Positions 23,913 to 34,645 are shown, counted from the stretch's first letter. The stretch: 64,000 bases of DNA from Roseomonas sp. AR75 (GCF_005222815.1 NZ_STGB01000004.1:744001-808000), one strand, 5' to 3'. Numbers and translations: made by a program. The notes: generated from the sequence alone by a model not told the origin.

Positions 23913-24572
23913 TTACGACACACGCAGCAGCCGGCTGACGGCGTCCTCCAGCACCGCCTCGGGCGGCGGCGCGCCGGAGCCGGGCGGCGGCATGCCCGCG
24001 CGTTCCAGCCCCGCCAGCCCGTGCGAAATCGCCCAGACCTCCAGCGCCAGCAGGCGGGCGCGGGCAGGGTCGCCGCCATCCGGCAGCACGCGGGCGATGG
24101 CACCGACCAGGGCGGCAAAGGGGCCGTCCTGGTCGGAGTCGCTGGGCGGGGCGTTGGGATCGCGCCAGGCGAACATGACGCCGTAGTAGCCGGGCTCCTC
24201 GCGCGCGAAGGCGAGATAGGCGTGGCCCATGGCCATCAGCCCCTCCCGCACGCCGCGGCCGATGGCGGCGTCCTTCAGCCGGGCGCCGAAGGCCTCGAAG
24301 CCGCGCTTGCAGAGTTCCGCCAGAAGCGCGTCCTTGTCGCGGAAGTGTCGGTAGGGGGCGGAGGGCGAGACGCCGGCGAGCCTCGCCGCCTCGACCAGGG
24401 TGAAGCCATGCGGGCCGCGCTCCGCGGCAAGCTGCCGGGCGGCCTCGATCAGGGCTTCCTTGAGGTTGCCGTGGTGATAGCCGCGGCGGCAGAAGCCGAA
24501 GGGCTCGGCGCCCTCCGGCCTCTCCTCGGTGCGGCGCGCCCAGGGGTTCCGCGATGTGTGCCAGCGTGACAT
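23913..24572 (-). CDS. TetR family transcriptional regulator
   Basis: A 219-residue regulator. The DNA-binding domain near residues 32-80 reads YHHGNLKEALIEAARQL then GFTLVEAARLAGVSPSAPYRHF, a clear TetR helix-turn-helix. A TetR_C_33-like ligand domain follows (GLMAMGHAYLAFAREEPGYYGVMF). It likely represses the DUF2852 gene through the inverted repeat just downstream; autoregulation is also possible. The effector is not predictable. Confidence 0.88.
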   Translation of the reverse strand: MSRWHTSRNPWARRTEERPEGAEPFGFCRRGYHHGNLKEALIEAARQLAAERGPHGFTLVEAARLAGVSPSAPYRHFRDKDALLAELCKRGFEAFGARLKDAAIGRGVREGLMAMGHAYLAFAREEPGYYGVMFAWRDPNAPPSDSDQDGPFAALVGAIARVLPDGGDPARARLLALEVWAISHGLAGLERAGMPPPGSGAPPPEAVLEDAVSRLLRVS

Positions 24573-24630
24573 TGGGGCGATATGGCACGCCCCGCGCGGA
24601 TTCCCTACGGCCTCGCTTTCGCCGGCCGCG

Positions 24631-24752
24631 TCAGCGCGCCGGATAGACCCGCGGGAAGGTGATCTGGTCGGGGGGGCCAGGGGCGCGGATGTCGCCGGTG
24701 CGGCCGCAGGCGGCGAGCAGCAGCGCGAGCGCGCCGAGCGTCAGGATGCGCC

Positions 24753-24756
<4 letters not shown>
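24631..24756 (-). CDS. lptM: LptM-like small lipoprotein
   Basis: A 41-residue protein with a lipobox signal: MRRILTLGALALLLAAC, so Cys17 would be the lipidated residue. The mature part GRTGDIRAPGPPDQ matches the short conserved motif of LptM (formerly YifL), which helps mature the LptD/E LPS translocon. The ATG overlaps the argH stop by 4 bp. Position next to argH and near lysA is the usual one in proteobacteria. Confidence 0.8.
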
Positions 24757-26165
<1,409 letters not shown>

Positions 26166-26186
26166 GGAGGGTCCCGTCCTGTGCTG

Positions 26187-26753
26187 ATGCGCCGCAAGCT
26201 GTTCGCCGCGTTGGGCGGGACGCTGGCCACGGCCGCCACGGCGCGTCAAGCCGCGGCCGCCGCGGGTCCGGAGAAGCTGCGGGAGACGCCGGAAGGCCGG
26301 CCTTTGCCGGAGAACCTGGTGTTCCAGGATGCGGATGGCCGCGAGACGCGCTTCGACGCCTTCCGCGGCAAGGGTCTCGTGGTGAATTTCTGGGCCACCT
26401 GGTGCCCGCCCTGCGTCGCGGAGATGCCGGCGCTGGACCGCGCCCAGGCCGCCCTGTCGCCGCAGGGGATCGAGGTGCTGGCGCTGTCCTCGGACCGCGC
26501 CGGCCGCGGGGTGGTGGAGCCCTTCTACCGGCGCACGGAATTGCAGCACCTGAAGATGTGGTTCGACGCGCGCGGCGCCACGGGTCGTGCCCTGGGCATC
26601 CGTGGCCTGCCGACCACCCTCATCCTCGACCGCGGCGGGCGGGAGGTCGCGCGGCTGGAAGGCGAGGCCGCCTGGGACTCGCCCGCGATGCTCGCCGCGA
26701 TCCGCCGCCTGGTCGGCGGCGCCGCGCCTGCTTCCACCACCAGCAGCACCTGA
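26187..26753 (+). CDS. TlpA-family thiol-disulfide oxidoreductase
   Basis: A 188-residue exported thioredoxin-fold protein. A cleavable-looking leader (MRRKLFAALGGTLATAATARQAAAA) precedes the redoxin domain with GLVVNFWATWCPPCVAEMP. The WCPPC active site is intact, and GIRGLPTTLILD carries the cis-proline. It would reduce disulfides in the periplasm, for example in cytochrome c maturation. An in-frame GTG at 26181 is an alternative start. It is divergent from argH, as in many alphaproteobacteria, and 12 bp upstream of the aminopeptidase gene. Confidence 0.87.
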   Translation: MRRKLFAALGGTLATAATARQAAAAAGPEKLRETPEGRPLPENLVFQDADGRETRFDAFRGKGLVVNFWATWCPPCVAEMPALDRAQAALSPQGIEVLALSSDRAGRGVVEPFYRRTELQHLKMWFDARGATGRALGIRGLPTTLILDRGGREVARLEGEAAWDSPAMLAAIRRLVGGAAPASTTSST

Positions 26754-26765
26754 CAGGACACGACC

Positions 26766-28031
26766 ATGCCGGATGACGCGATGCCCGCCACGGGCTTCGA
26801 GGCGAAGCTCGACAGGCTCGCCGCCCTGGCCGTGCGCGTGGGGCTGAACCTGCGCCCCGGCCAGGAAGTGGTGATGACGGCGCCGATCGAGGCGATGCCG
26901 CTCGTGCGCCGCATCGTGGAGCACGCCTACAAGGCCGGCGCCACGCTGGTGACGCCGCTGGTCTCCGACGACGCGGTGGCGCTGGCGCGTTACCGCCACG
27001 CGCATCCGCCGGAAGCCTTCGACGTCGCGCCGGGCTGGCTGTTCAACGCCATGGCCGAGGCCTTCCGAGGCGGCGCCGCGAGGCTGGCGGTGGTTGGCGA
27101 CGACCCGACGCTGCTCTCGGCCGAGGACCCGGAGAAGGTGGCGCGCGCCAACAAGGCCCGCAGCATCGCGTATCGCCCGGCGCTGGAACTGATCACCAGC
27201 TTCTCGATCAACTGGAACCTGGTGCCGGCCGCGACGCCGGGCTGGGCGCGCCAGGTTTTTCCGTCCTTGCCCGATGACCAGGCGGTCGATCGGCTGTGGG
27301 ATGCGATCTTCGCGGCCTGCCGCGTGGACGTGGCCGATCCCGTCGCCGAATGGGCGCGGCACAACGCGACCCTGCATGCGCGCACGGCCTTCCTCAACGG
27401 CAAGGATTTTTCCGCGCTGCATTTCCGCGGCCCTGGCACCGACCTGCGCGTGGGTCTCGCGGACGGGCATCTCTGGGCGGGCGGGGCGGAGCCGGCGAAG
27501 AACGGCATCACCTGCAACCCGAACATCCCGACGGAGGAAGTCTTCACCACGCCGCACCGCCTGCGCGTGGACGGCACGGTGCGCTCGACCAAGCCGCTCG
27601 CCTACCAGGGCACGCTGATCGAAGACATCGCCGTGCGCTTCGAAGGCGGCCGCATTGTCGAGGCCAACGCGTCGAAGGGCGCGGAGGTGCTGCGCAAGGT
27701 GCTGACCACGGACGAGGGCGCGGCGCGGCTGGGCGAGGTGGCGCTGGTGCCGCATTCCTCGCCGATCTCGAAGTCGGGCCTGCTGTTCCGCAACACGCTG
27801 TTCGACGAGAACGCCGCCAGCCACATCGCGCTCGGCCAGGCCTACACCACCTGCCTGCGCGACGCCGCCGGCGTGCCGATGGAGAGGCTTGCGGAGCGCG
27901 GCGCGAACGCCTCGCTGATCCATATCGACTGGATGATCGGCAGCGGCCAGGTGGACCTGGACGGCATCACGAAGGATGGCGCGGCGCAGCCACTGATGCG
28001 CAAGGGCGAGTTCGTCGCGGGGCCGGTGTAG
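26766..28031 (+). CDS. Aminopeptidase, M29 family
   Basis: A 421-residue metallopeptidase of the AmpS/PepS/AmpT family releasing N-terminal residues from peptides. The metal-ligand blocks are present in order: NIPTEEVFTTP, GEVALVPHSSPIS, LFDENAASHIALGQAY and LIHIDWMIGSG. It therefore looks catalytically intact. GGACACGACC precedes the ATG. It probably shares a transcript with the TlpA gene and converges with a membrane-protein gene, leaving 12 bp between stops. Confidence 0.92.
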   Translation: MPDDAMPATGFEAKLDRLAALAVRVGLNLRPGQEVVMTAPIEAMPLVRRIVEHAYKAGATLVTPLVSDDAVALARYRHAHPPEAFDVAPGWLFNAMAEAFRGGAARLAVVGDDPTLLSAEDPEKVARANKARSIAYRPALELITSFSINWNLVPAATPGWARQVFPSLPDDQAVDRLWDAIFAACRVDVADPVAEWARHNATLHARTAFLNGKDFSALHFRGPGTDLRVGLADGHLWAGGAEPAKNGITCNPNIPTEEVFTTPHRLRVDGTVRSTKPLAYQGTLIEDIAVRFEGGRIVEANASKGAEVLRKVLTTDEGAARLGEVALVPHSSPISKSGLLFRNTLFDENAASHIALGQAYTTCLRDAAGVPMERLAERGANASLIHIDWMIGSGQVDLDGITKDGAAQPLMRKGEFVAGPV

Positions 28032-28043
28032 CGCGGACGGCGC

Positions 28044-28859
28044 TCAGGCGCGCCCGCTCGCTTCCCGATCGGGCACGGGGTTGGGCGCGACGAACAGGCC
28101 GAGGCACCAGCCGATGTAGAAGCGCAGGTCGTCGCCCGCGGCCTCGGTGGAGTAGAAATCCAGGCTCGGCCCGCCGAGCCGGATGATGATCGCATCCGCG
28201 ACCCAGGCAAGCACGAGCCAGCCGAAGGTGATCATCGCCGTCAGCCGCGCCAGCGCCGGGATCGTCTCCCGGTCCCAGCGGCGCAGCACACGGCGGGTGC
28301 CGAGAACCGCCAGCAGGCAGCAGGGGATCGCGCTGGTCGTCACCACCTGCCACCCCCACTCGTAGAGGATGCCGGCGGCGACGATCCAGACACAGGTCAG
28401 CACGGTGGCCGGCACCGCCAGGCGCGGCCAGGTGCCGGCGACGAACCAGGCGGCCGTGACCGCCGCGGGGATCGAGGCCCATTGCAGCGCCTGGTCCACC
28501 GCCCCCGACAGCCGTTCCAGCTTCTCCGCGTCGCCGCCATGCGCCGTGCCGACATAGGCGGCGATCGCCTCATGCAGGCAGACCACGAAGAAGCCGAAGC
28601 CAACCGAGACCAGCGCGCCGAGCAGCACGCCGCGACCTTCCTCGTGCGGCAGGCGCCACCGCGCCGCCTTCACGCGTTCCATCAGCGGCTCCACGAAGAA
28701 GGCGAAGAGCACGCCGATGAACAGGGCGGAGGCCGCCTGGGCATAGCCGAAATGGCCCTGCAGCAGCACGAAGCCCTGCCAGATCAGCTCCGGCGCAAAG
28801 GAGCAGACCGAGACCCACAGCGTGAAGGCCGCATATTCGAAGCCACGGACCAGGCGCAT
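28044..28859 (-). CDS. Multi-pass membrane protein of unknown function
   Basis: A 271-residue protein with about seven hydrophobic segments, for example FEYAAFTLWVSVCSF, ASALFIGVLFAFFVEPLME, LVSVGFGFFVVCLHEAIAAY, VPATVLTCVWIVAAGILYEW and FGWLVLAWVADAIII. I do not recognise a family. It is the last gene of the minus-strand catabolic cluster, 43 bp after a Bug receptor gene. It is not TctA- or TctB-like by motif, but a transport or sensing role is possible from context. Confidence 0.6.
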   Translation of the reverse strand: MRLVRGFEYAAFTLWVSVCSFAPELIWQGFVLLQGHFGYAQAASALFIGVLFAFFVEPLMERVKAARWRLPHEEGRGVLLGALVSVGFGFFVVCLHEAIAAYVGTAHGGDAEKLERLSGAVDQALQWASIPAAVTAAWFVAGTWPRLAVPATVLTCVWIVAAGILYEWGWQVVTTSAIPCCLLAVLGTRRVLRRWDRETIPALARLTAMITFGWLVLAWVADAIIIRLGGPSLDFYSTEAAGDDLRFYIGWCLGLFVAPNPVPDREASGRA

Positions 28860-28902
28860 GGCTCCCCCCGGCTTCCGAACGGCGTCCACGCGCGACGCCG
28901 GA

Positions 28903-29886
28903 TCAGTCGGCGAACTGGCCCGTGGCTTCCAGCAGCGGCTTCCAGCGCGCGATCTCCGCCTGCCAGAACGCCTTCGCGCCCTCGGGCGTGGTGCGCTCAC
29001 CGCTGGCCGGCAGGCTGCCGAGCTCGACCATGCGCTGGCGCACCGCCTGGTCCTGCAGCATGGCAAGCAGCGCCTGGTTCAGCCGGTCGATGATCGGGCG
29101 CGGCGTGCCGGCCGGGGCGAACAGCATGTTCCAGCCGGACATGCGCATGGCCGGCAGCCCCGCCTCCGCCGTGGTCGGGATGTCCGGCAGGGCGGAGACG
29201 CGGGAATCCGTGGTGATCGCATAGCCGCGGATCGCGCCGGCGCGGATCTGCCCGGAATTGTTCGTCGTCTGGTCGCAGCCGAGGTCGAGCCGGCCCGCCA
29301 GCAGGTCGTTCATCGCCGGCCCGGTGCCGCGATAGGGCACCAGAGTCACGGCCGTGCCGATGGATTGCTGCAGCAGCAGGCTGCAGAGATGGCTGGTGCC
29401 GCCGACGCCGGAATTGCCGAGGTTCAGGTTCCGCCCCTCACGCCGCACCACCGCGACCAGCTCCGCCAGCGTCTCCGCCGGGAAGCCCGGGCGCGCGATG
29501 ATGGACATCGGCACCTCGTTCACCATGCCGATCGGCTCCATCGCCGTGGGATTGAAGCTCAGGCGGCGATAGAGGGTGGGGATCGTCGCCTGCGCGAGGC
29601 TGCCGAACAGGATCGTGTAGCCATCCGGCCGCGCGGCGGCGACGCGCCCCTGGCCGATCGAGCCGCCGGCGCCGGAGACGTTCTCCACCACCACGTTCTG
29701 GCCGAGATTGGCGCCGAGCGCCGGCGCGATCAGCCGCGCGACAGTGTCGGCCGGTCCGCCCGGCGCGAAGCCGACCACCATGCTGATCGGGCGCGTGGGA
29801 TAGGCCGGCGCCTGCGCGAGCGCCGCGGCCGTGCTGCCAAGCGCGAGGGCCATGCCCAGAACGCTGCGTCGGACGATCCCGGACAT
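28903..29886 (-). CDS. Tripartite tricarboxylate transporter receptor (Bug family)
   Basis: A 327-residue periplasmic binding protein with signal VRRSVLGMALALGSTAAALA, then YPTRPISMVVGFAPGGPADT and VVENVSGAGGSIGQ, the two Bug hallmarks. It would bind a carboxylate. ATG at 29886 has GGGAG 6 nt upstream; the preceding GTG is less well spaced. A second Bug gene lies directly upstream at 29959-30924, and the set is linked to oxidoreductase genes. Confidence 0.9.
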   Translation of the reverse strand: MSGIVRRSVLGMALALGSTAAALAQAPAYPTRPISMVVGFAPGGPADTVARLIAPALGANLGQNVVVENVSGAGGSIGQGRVAAARPDGYTILFGSLAQATIPTLYRRLSFNPTAMEPIGMVNEVPMSIIARPGFPAETLAELVAVVRREGRNLNLGNSGVGGTSHLCSLLLQQSIGTAVTLVPYRGTGPAMNDLLAGRLDLGCDQTTNNSGQIRAGAIRGYAITTDSRVSALPDIPTTAEAGLPAMRMSGWNMLFAPAGTPRPIIDRLNQALLAMLQDQAVRQRMVELGSLPASGERTTPEGAKAFWQAEIARWKPLLEATGQFAD

Positions 29887-29958
29887 CACACTCTCCCTTT
29901 CGTATCAGCCCAGATACGGTCTGCATGGCGCACGCCGCAAGGGCGCCGCGCCACCGCG

Positions 29959-30924
29959 TCATTCCATGGGGATGTTGTGCGCGCGGATGACGGCGCCGTA
30001 CTGCGTCACCGTCTCCGCCATCAGCGCGGCGAGCGCCTCCGGCGTGGAGGAGACGGCGCCGGCGCCGGTGCCTTCCACCGCCGTGCGGTATTCGGGGGAG
30101 GCCACGGCCTCCACCACCAGCCGGTTCACGCGCTCCACCACCGCGCGCGGGATCCCCGCGCCGCCGCAGATGCCAAGCCAGCCATAGGCCACCAGGTCCA
30201 TCCCCTGCTCGACCAGCGTGGGGTAGTCCGGCCCGACGGACAGCCGTTCGGGGCTCGTCATGCCGATCACCCGCACCTGCCCGGCCTGCGCCAGCGGCAT
30301 GGTGTTGACCAGCGGCCCGACGAAGAATTGCAGCCGCCCCGCGATCAGGTCCTGCAGTACCGGCGGCGTGCCGCGATAGGGCACCTCCACCATGCGGATG
30401 CCGGCCTTGCCTTCGAACATGCGGGCCACGAGGTTCGGCATCGAGGCCGCGCCGACATGGCCAAAGGAAAGCCCCTCCGGCCGCGCCTTTGCCAGTGCGA
30501 CGAAGGCCGCAAGGTCCTGCGCCGGCAGGTCCTTCGGCACGACGATGGCGTAGTAGGCGCGGGTGATCTGCGAGATCGGCGCAAGTTCGCTCAGCGCATA
30601 CGGACGGCTCGCGCTCATCGAGTTCAGCGCGTCGATATAGGTGCAGACCAGCAGCGTGTGGCCGTCGCGCGGCTGCGACAGCACATGGTCCATCGCGATG
30701 CGTCCGCCCGCGCCGGTGCGGTTCTCCACCACCACCGGCTGCGGAAGCTGCGTGCGCATGCGCTCGGCGATGATGCGGGCGGGGATGTCGGTGGGACCGC
30801 CCGCGGGAAAGCCGACGACGAGGCGCACGGGCCGGCTCGGCCAGGTGTCCTGTGCGACGGCGGGCAGGCCCGCCAGCAACAGCCCCGCCGCGATCGTCAG
30901 GCCCGTCCAGGTCATCCGCGCCAT
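29959..30924 (-). CDS. Tripartite tricarboxylate transporter receptor (Bug family)
   Basis: A 321-residue receptor with signal MARMTWTGLTIAAGLLLAG and the motifs WPSRPVRLVVGFPAGGPTD and VVENRTGAGGRIAMDH. AGGAGGA about 8 nt before the ATG at 30924 is an excellent ribosome site. It follows the SDR gene by 37 bp and precedes another Bug gene. The two receptors differ in sequence and probably bind different acids. No permease is encoded nearby. Confidence 0.9.
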   Translation of the reverse strand: MARMTWTGLTIAAGLLLAGLPAVAQDTWPSRPVRLVVGFPAGGPTDIPARIIAERMRTQLPQPVVVENRTGAGGRIAMDHVLSQPRDGHTLLVCTYIDALNSMSASRPYALSELAPISQITRAYYAIVVPKDLPAQDLAAFVALAKARPEGLSFGHVGAASMPNLVARMFEGKAGIRMVEVPYRGTPPVLQDLIAGRLQFFVGPLVNTMPLAQAGQVRVIGMTSPERLSVGPDYPTLVEQGMDLVAYGWLGICGGAGIPRAVVERVNRLVVEAVASPEYRTAVEGTGAGAVSSTPEALAALMAETVTQYGAVIRAHNIPME

Positions 30925-30961
30925 CCCGCTTCCTCCTCCTGCCGCTGCAAGGCGGCGACGC

Positions 30962-31702
30962 TCAGGTCTCGGCGCCGCCATTCACCTGGAGCATCTGGCC
31001 GTTCACATAGGCGCCGCCCTCGCTGACCAGCATGCTGACCACCGTCGCGATCTCCGCCGGCGTGCCCATGCGGCCGAGCGGCACCTTCGCGACATAGCCC
31101 TGCCGGTCGTTGGGTGCGCCCGGCACGTCGTCATCCGCGGCGATGGGACCGGGCGAGATGGCGTTCACCGTGATGCCCTTCGGCCCGAATTCCTTGCCCA
31201 TCGACTTGGTCAGTCCCCAGAGCCCGTGCTTGGCGACGGAGACCGGCGCGCGGCCGGAATAGCCGTGGATCGCGTTCATGCCGGTGAAGTTGACGATGCG
31301 GCCCCAGCCGCGCTCGATCATCGCCGGCAGGCACGCCTTGGACAGCCAGATCGCGGCCTCCATGTCCACCGCCAGCACGCGGCGCCAATCGGCGACGTCA
31401 TTCTCCAGGAAGGGCTTGCGCGGGCGCAGCGCCGCGTTGTTGACCAGCACGTCCACCGCGCTGAAGGCCGCGATCGCCTCGCCCGCGATGCGCGCGCATT
31501 CCTCGGGGCTGCCGACATCGCCCATGACGACCTCGGCCCGCACGCCGAAGCCGCGCGCCTCGGCGGCGACGGACTCCGCCGCGGCGCGGTTCGTGGAGCC
31601 GTTGATCACCACGTTGAATCCGTCCTGCGCCAGGCGAAGGGCGACGGCGCGGCCGATATTGCGGCCCGCGCCGGTGATCAGCGCGGTCTTGCGAGCGGAC
31701 AT
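30962..31702 (-). CDS. SDR-family protein with altered active site
   Basis: A 246-residue Rossmann protein of the short-chain dehydrogenase/reductase family. The cofactor motif TGAGRNIG and VLVNNAALR are intact, and GITVNAISPGPIA matches FabG-type proteins. Aligned to FabG by its flanking blocks, the catalytic Ser position is Gly (VNFTGM), the YxxxK motif reads VSVAK (Tyr is Val, Lys kept), and the catalytic Asn is Asp. It may bind NAD(P) without normal SDR catalysis. It is cotranscribed with the GMC oxidoreductase upstream (17 bp gap). Confidence 0.82.
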   Translation of the reverse strand: MSARKTALITGAGRNIGRAVALRLAQDGFNVVINGSTNRAAAESVAAEARGFGVRAEVVMGDVGSPEECARIAGEAIAAFSAVDVLVNNAALRPRKPFLENDVADWRRVLAVDMEAAIWLSKACLPAMIERGWGRIVNFTGMNAIHGYSGRAPVSVAKHGLWGLTKSMGKEFGPKGITVNAISPGPIAADDDVPGAPNDRQGYVAKVPLGRMGTPAEIATVVSMLVSEGGAYVNGQMLQVNGGAET

Positions 31703-31719
31703 GTCTTGTTCTCCGGCGT

Positions 31720-33309
31720 TCAGGCAGCGCGGCGCAGGAACTCCGCGCAACGCTCGCCCACCATCAGGGCGGCGGGCTGGATATTCGGGGACGGGATCAA
31801 GGGGAAGACGCTGGCATCGGCGACGCGCAGCCCCTCCACCCCACGCACCCGCAATTCGGGATCGAGCACGGCGCGGTCGTCGCTGCCCATGCGCGCGGTG
31901 CCGCAGGGATGGAACACCGTGTTCGCGGTGGCGCGGATGTTCCGCTCCAGCGCCGCGTCGTCCACGCCATCGGGGCCGGGGCGCAGCTCCTCCTCGATCA
32001 GGTCGCGCAGCGGCGATTGCTGCGCGATGCGCCGGCAGACCGCGGCGGCGCCGAGCATGACGCGGAGGTCGTTGGGATGGTCCAGATAGTTCGGACGGAT
32101 CACCGGCGCATCGGCGGGGTCTGGGCTGCGCAGCGTCAGCGTGCCGCGGCTGTCCGGGCGACAGGCGCCGTAGTTCAGCATCAGCCCGGGGAAGGGCGTG
32201 AGGCCCTGGCGGTAGTCGAAGGTGGCGAAGTTGATGAAGAGAAGCTGCGCCTCGGCTTCCTCGGCGCCGGGCGTGACGCGGATGAAGGCGCTGGCCTCGC
32301 CGGCGCCGATCGCCATGGGCCCCGATTTGCGCAGCAGCCAGTCGAGCCCCATCGCCGCCTGCTTCATGCGGCTGGCGAGAATCTCGTTCAGCGTGCCGCA
32401 CGGCTTCACGCGCCAGATGAACTTCGCGATCAGGTGGTCCTGCAGGTTGCGCCCGACATCGGGGCTGTGCGCGACGACGGGAATGCCCAGCGCGCCCAGC
32501 GCATCGCCCTCGCCGATGCCGGAGAGCATCAGCAGCTTCGGCGTCTCCAGCGCGCCGCAGGAGACCACAACGCTGCGCCGTGCCCGGAACTCGCCCTGCG
32601 CCGTCGCGACGCCGATGCAGCGCTTTCCTTCGAAGAGCAGCCGATGCACCTGGATTCCGGTGCGGACCTCGAGGTTCGGCCGCTTCATCGCCGGCCGCAG
32701 ATAGGTCCGCGCGGAGGAGGAGCGGAAGCGGCCATCCACGTTGAGCTGCACCGGGCCGACGCCCTCGATGCTGCCGCCGTCGTTCACGTCCTTCACGCGG
32801 CGCAGGCCCGCGGCGACGGCGGCATCCACGAAGGCCTGCGTCGCCGGCGCCAGTCGGCGCGGCTCCATCACCCGGATCGGGCCGCGGTCGCCGCGCTCCG
32901 GCGAGGGCGGGCCGAGCCAGGTCTCCATGCGGCGGAAGGCCGGCGCGCAATCCTCATAGGACCAGCCGCGCGCCCCGGCCTGCGCCCAGCGGTCGTAGTC
33001 GTGCGGGCTGCCGCGCAGGAAGACCAGGCCGTTGACGCTGCCGGAGCCGCCGAGCACGCGGCCGCGCGGCCAGTGGATAGCGCGATCGTTCAGCGCAGCC
33101 TCGGGTTCGGTGTTGAACTTCGGGTCGTAGATCTGGCTGCCGAACAGCTTCGCGTAGCCGGCGGGCAGGCCGACCCAGGGGCTGGCATCCGGCGGGCCGG
33201 CTTCCAGCAGCAGCACGCGCGTGCCCGCTTCCTCCGACATCCGCGCGGCGACGACGCAGCCCGCGGACCCACCCCCGACGACGACGATGTCCGCTTCGAC
33301 CGGCTGCAT
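31720..33309 (-). CDS. GMC-family FAD alcohol oxidoreductase (choline dehydrogenase-like)
   Basis: A 529-residue flavoenzyme oxidising an alcohol substrate. The N-terminal VVVGGGSAGCVVAARMSE is the FAD-binding motif, GRVLGGSGSVNGLVFLRGSP is GMC signature 1, and GALETPKLLMLSGIG is signature 2. The C-terminal FHPCGTARMG and SPNIQPAALMVGE carry the catalytic His and Asn. ATG at 33309 is chosen with AGAGGAAG just upstream; a TTG at 33324 is also possible. Neighbours suggest it acts with LDH2- and SDR-type proteins on one hydroxy compound. Confidence 0.92.
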   Translation of the reverse strand: MQPVEADIVVVGGGSAGCVVAARMSEEAGTRVLLLEAGPPDASPWVGLPAGYAKLFGSQIYDPKFNTEPEAALNDRAIHWPRGRVLGGSGSVNGLVFLRGSPHDYDRWAQAGARGWSYEDCAPAFRRMETWLGPPSPERGDRGPIRVMEPRRLAPATQAFVDAAVAAGLRRVKDVNDGGSIEGVGPVQLNVDGRFRSSSARTYLRPAMKRPNLEVRTGIQVHRLLFEGKRCIGVATAQGEFRARRSVVVSCGALETPKLLMLSGIGEGDALGALGIPVVAHSPDVGRNLQDHLIAKFIWRVKPCGTLNEILASRMKQAAMGLDWLLRKSGPMAIGAGEASAFIRVTPGAEEAEAQLLFINFATFDYRQGLTPFPGLMLNYGACRPDSRGTLTLRSPDPADAPVIRPNYLDHPNDLRVMLGAAAVCRRIAQQSPLRDLIEEELRPGPDGVDDAALERNIRATANTVFHPCGTARMGSDDRAVLDPELRVRGVEGLRVADASVFPLIPSPNIQPAALMVGERCAEFLRRAA

Positions 33310-33364
33310 GCGCTTCCTCTTCAACCCCGCCAGCCTTGCGCCCGTCGGCGCGGCTGTCCAGCGG

Positions 33365-33547
33365 TCAGATCCGCCGGATCGGCACGCGTTCCGTGCGCAG
33401 CCAGTCGGGCCAGCCGACCAGCTCCTCGATCGCGACGATCACCGCGACGAGGATCAGCGTGACCACGGCGATCCGGACCCAGCGGCGCGAGGGCGGGTTG
33501 CGGTGCCACTGCGCCAGCCGGATGAGGATGCGGGTCAGCGGGTCCAC
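33365..33547 (-). CDS. Small single-helix membrane protein
   Basis: A 60-residue protein with a basic N-terminus (LIRLAQWHRNPPSRRW), one membrane helix (IAVVTLILVAVIVAIEELVGW) and a basic tail. No family is recognised. It sits 12 bp after the LDH2-type gene and 55 bp before the GMC gene in the same direction, so it is likely expressed with them. Confidence 0.6.
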   Translation of the reverse strand: MDPLTRILIRLAQWHRNPPSRRWVRIAVVTLILVAVIVAIEELVGWPDWLRTERVPIRRI

Positions 33548-33559
33548 GTCGCCGCGGGC

Positions 33560-34645
33560 TCAGTTCGGCTCCACCACGCCAAGGCGCCGGGCTACCTGGC
33601 GGATGCCTTCCCAGGTGTCGGGCTGCAGCGGCACGCCGTTCGCCAGCCTGTCCGCGCGCGTCGCGGCTTCCTTGTCGCCGGGCGCGAGCACCGGCTCATC
33701 GGGCTTCGCGCGATTCGCCGCCAGCACCCAGTCCACATAGGCGCGGCCGGTGGCGTGGAACTCGGCCTCCGTGCCGAAATGGCTCGGCGAGACGTAGAAG
33801 CTCAGCATGCCGTTGGCGATGCGCGTGCGTGCCGTGATCGGCCCGCTGGTGCCGCCGCCGGTCAGCGCGCCGCCCAGCATCTCGCACATGAAGGCCAGGC
33901 CCGATCCCTTGTGCTCGCCGAAGGCGCGGATCGCGCCGCTGCCCTTCGTCACGTCGCGCGGGCCGACCTTGTCGTAGGGGCCGTAGAGCGTGTGCGGGTC
34001 GCCGGAGAGGCTGCCATCCGGCTCGATCAGCGCATCCGCCGGCAGCGCCTTGCCGCCATTCGAGGCGACCATGACCTTGCCCTCGGCGACCAGCGAGGTG
34101 GCGAAATCCAGCACCAGCGGGCGGCCGGGCAGCGGCACGCCGACGCTGAAGGGCGCGGTCGAGAAGCGGCGATCCGTCGCGCCGAAGGGCGCGACCAGCA
34201 CGCTGCCCGCCACATTGACGAAGTGCACCGAGATCAGCCCGGCGCGGATCGCCGTCTCGGCATAGTCGCCGACGCGGCCGATATGGCCGGCATTGCGCAG
34301 CCCGACCACCGCGATGCCGTGCTGCTGCGCGCGCGCGATGCCGAGTTCCACCGCCTGCGGCGCGACCGTCTGGCCGAAGCCGAACTTGCCGTCGAGCAGG
34401 GCGAAGCAGCCGCCATCGGTGACGACCTCCGCCGCCTGGCCCTTCAGCACGTAGCCGGCCTCGCACCATTCGACGTAGCGCGGCACGCGCGCGACGCCGT
34501 GGCTGTCATGGCCGGCAAGATTGGCGCCAAGCAGATGGGTGGAGATGCGGCCGGCTTCCGCCGCATCGCATCCTATGGCGCGGAAGATGGCGGCGACGAA
34601 GCCATCGAGCTTCGCGGCCTCGACGAGGACCTGGTCAACGGGCAT
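33560..34645 (-). CDS. Malate/L-lactate/ureidoglycolate dehydrogenase (LDH2 family)
   Basis: A 361-residue NAD(P)-dependent 2-hydroxyacid dehydrogenase. Family signatures are ANLAGHDSHGVARVPRYVE, GFGQTVAP, VGLRNAGHIGRVGDY and LDFATSLVAEGKV. It would interconvert a 2-hydroxyacid and a 2-oxoacid in the cytoplasm; the exact substrate cannot be read from the sequence. It appears to be the first structural gene of the cluster after the MarR-type regulator, 68 bp downstream of it. Confidence 0.88.
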   Translation of the reverse strand: MPVDQVLVEAAKLDGFVAAIFRAIGCDAAEAGRISTHLLGANLAGHDSHGVARVPRYVEWCEAGYVLKGQAAEVVTDGGCFALLDGKFGFGQTVAPQAVELGIARAQQHGIAVVGLRNAGHIGRVGDYAETAIRAGLISVHFVNVAGSVLVAPFGATDRRFSTAPFSVGVPLPGRPLVLDFATSLVAEGKVMVASNGGKALPADALIEPDGSLSGDPHTLYGPYDKVGPRDVTKGSGAIRAFGEHKGSGLAFMCEMLGGALTGGGTSGPITARTRIANGMLSFYVSPSHFGTEAEFHATGRAYVDWVLAANRAKPDEPVLAPGDKEAATRADRLANGVPLQPDTWEGIRQVARRLGVVEPN

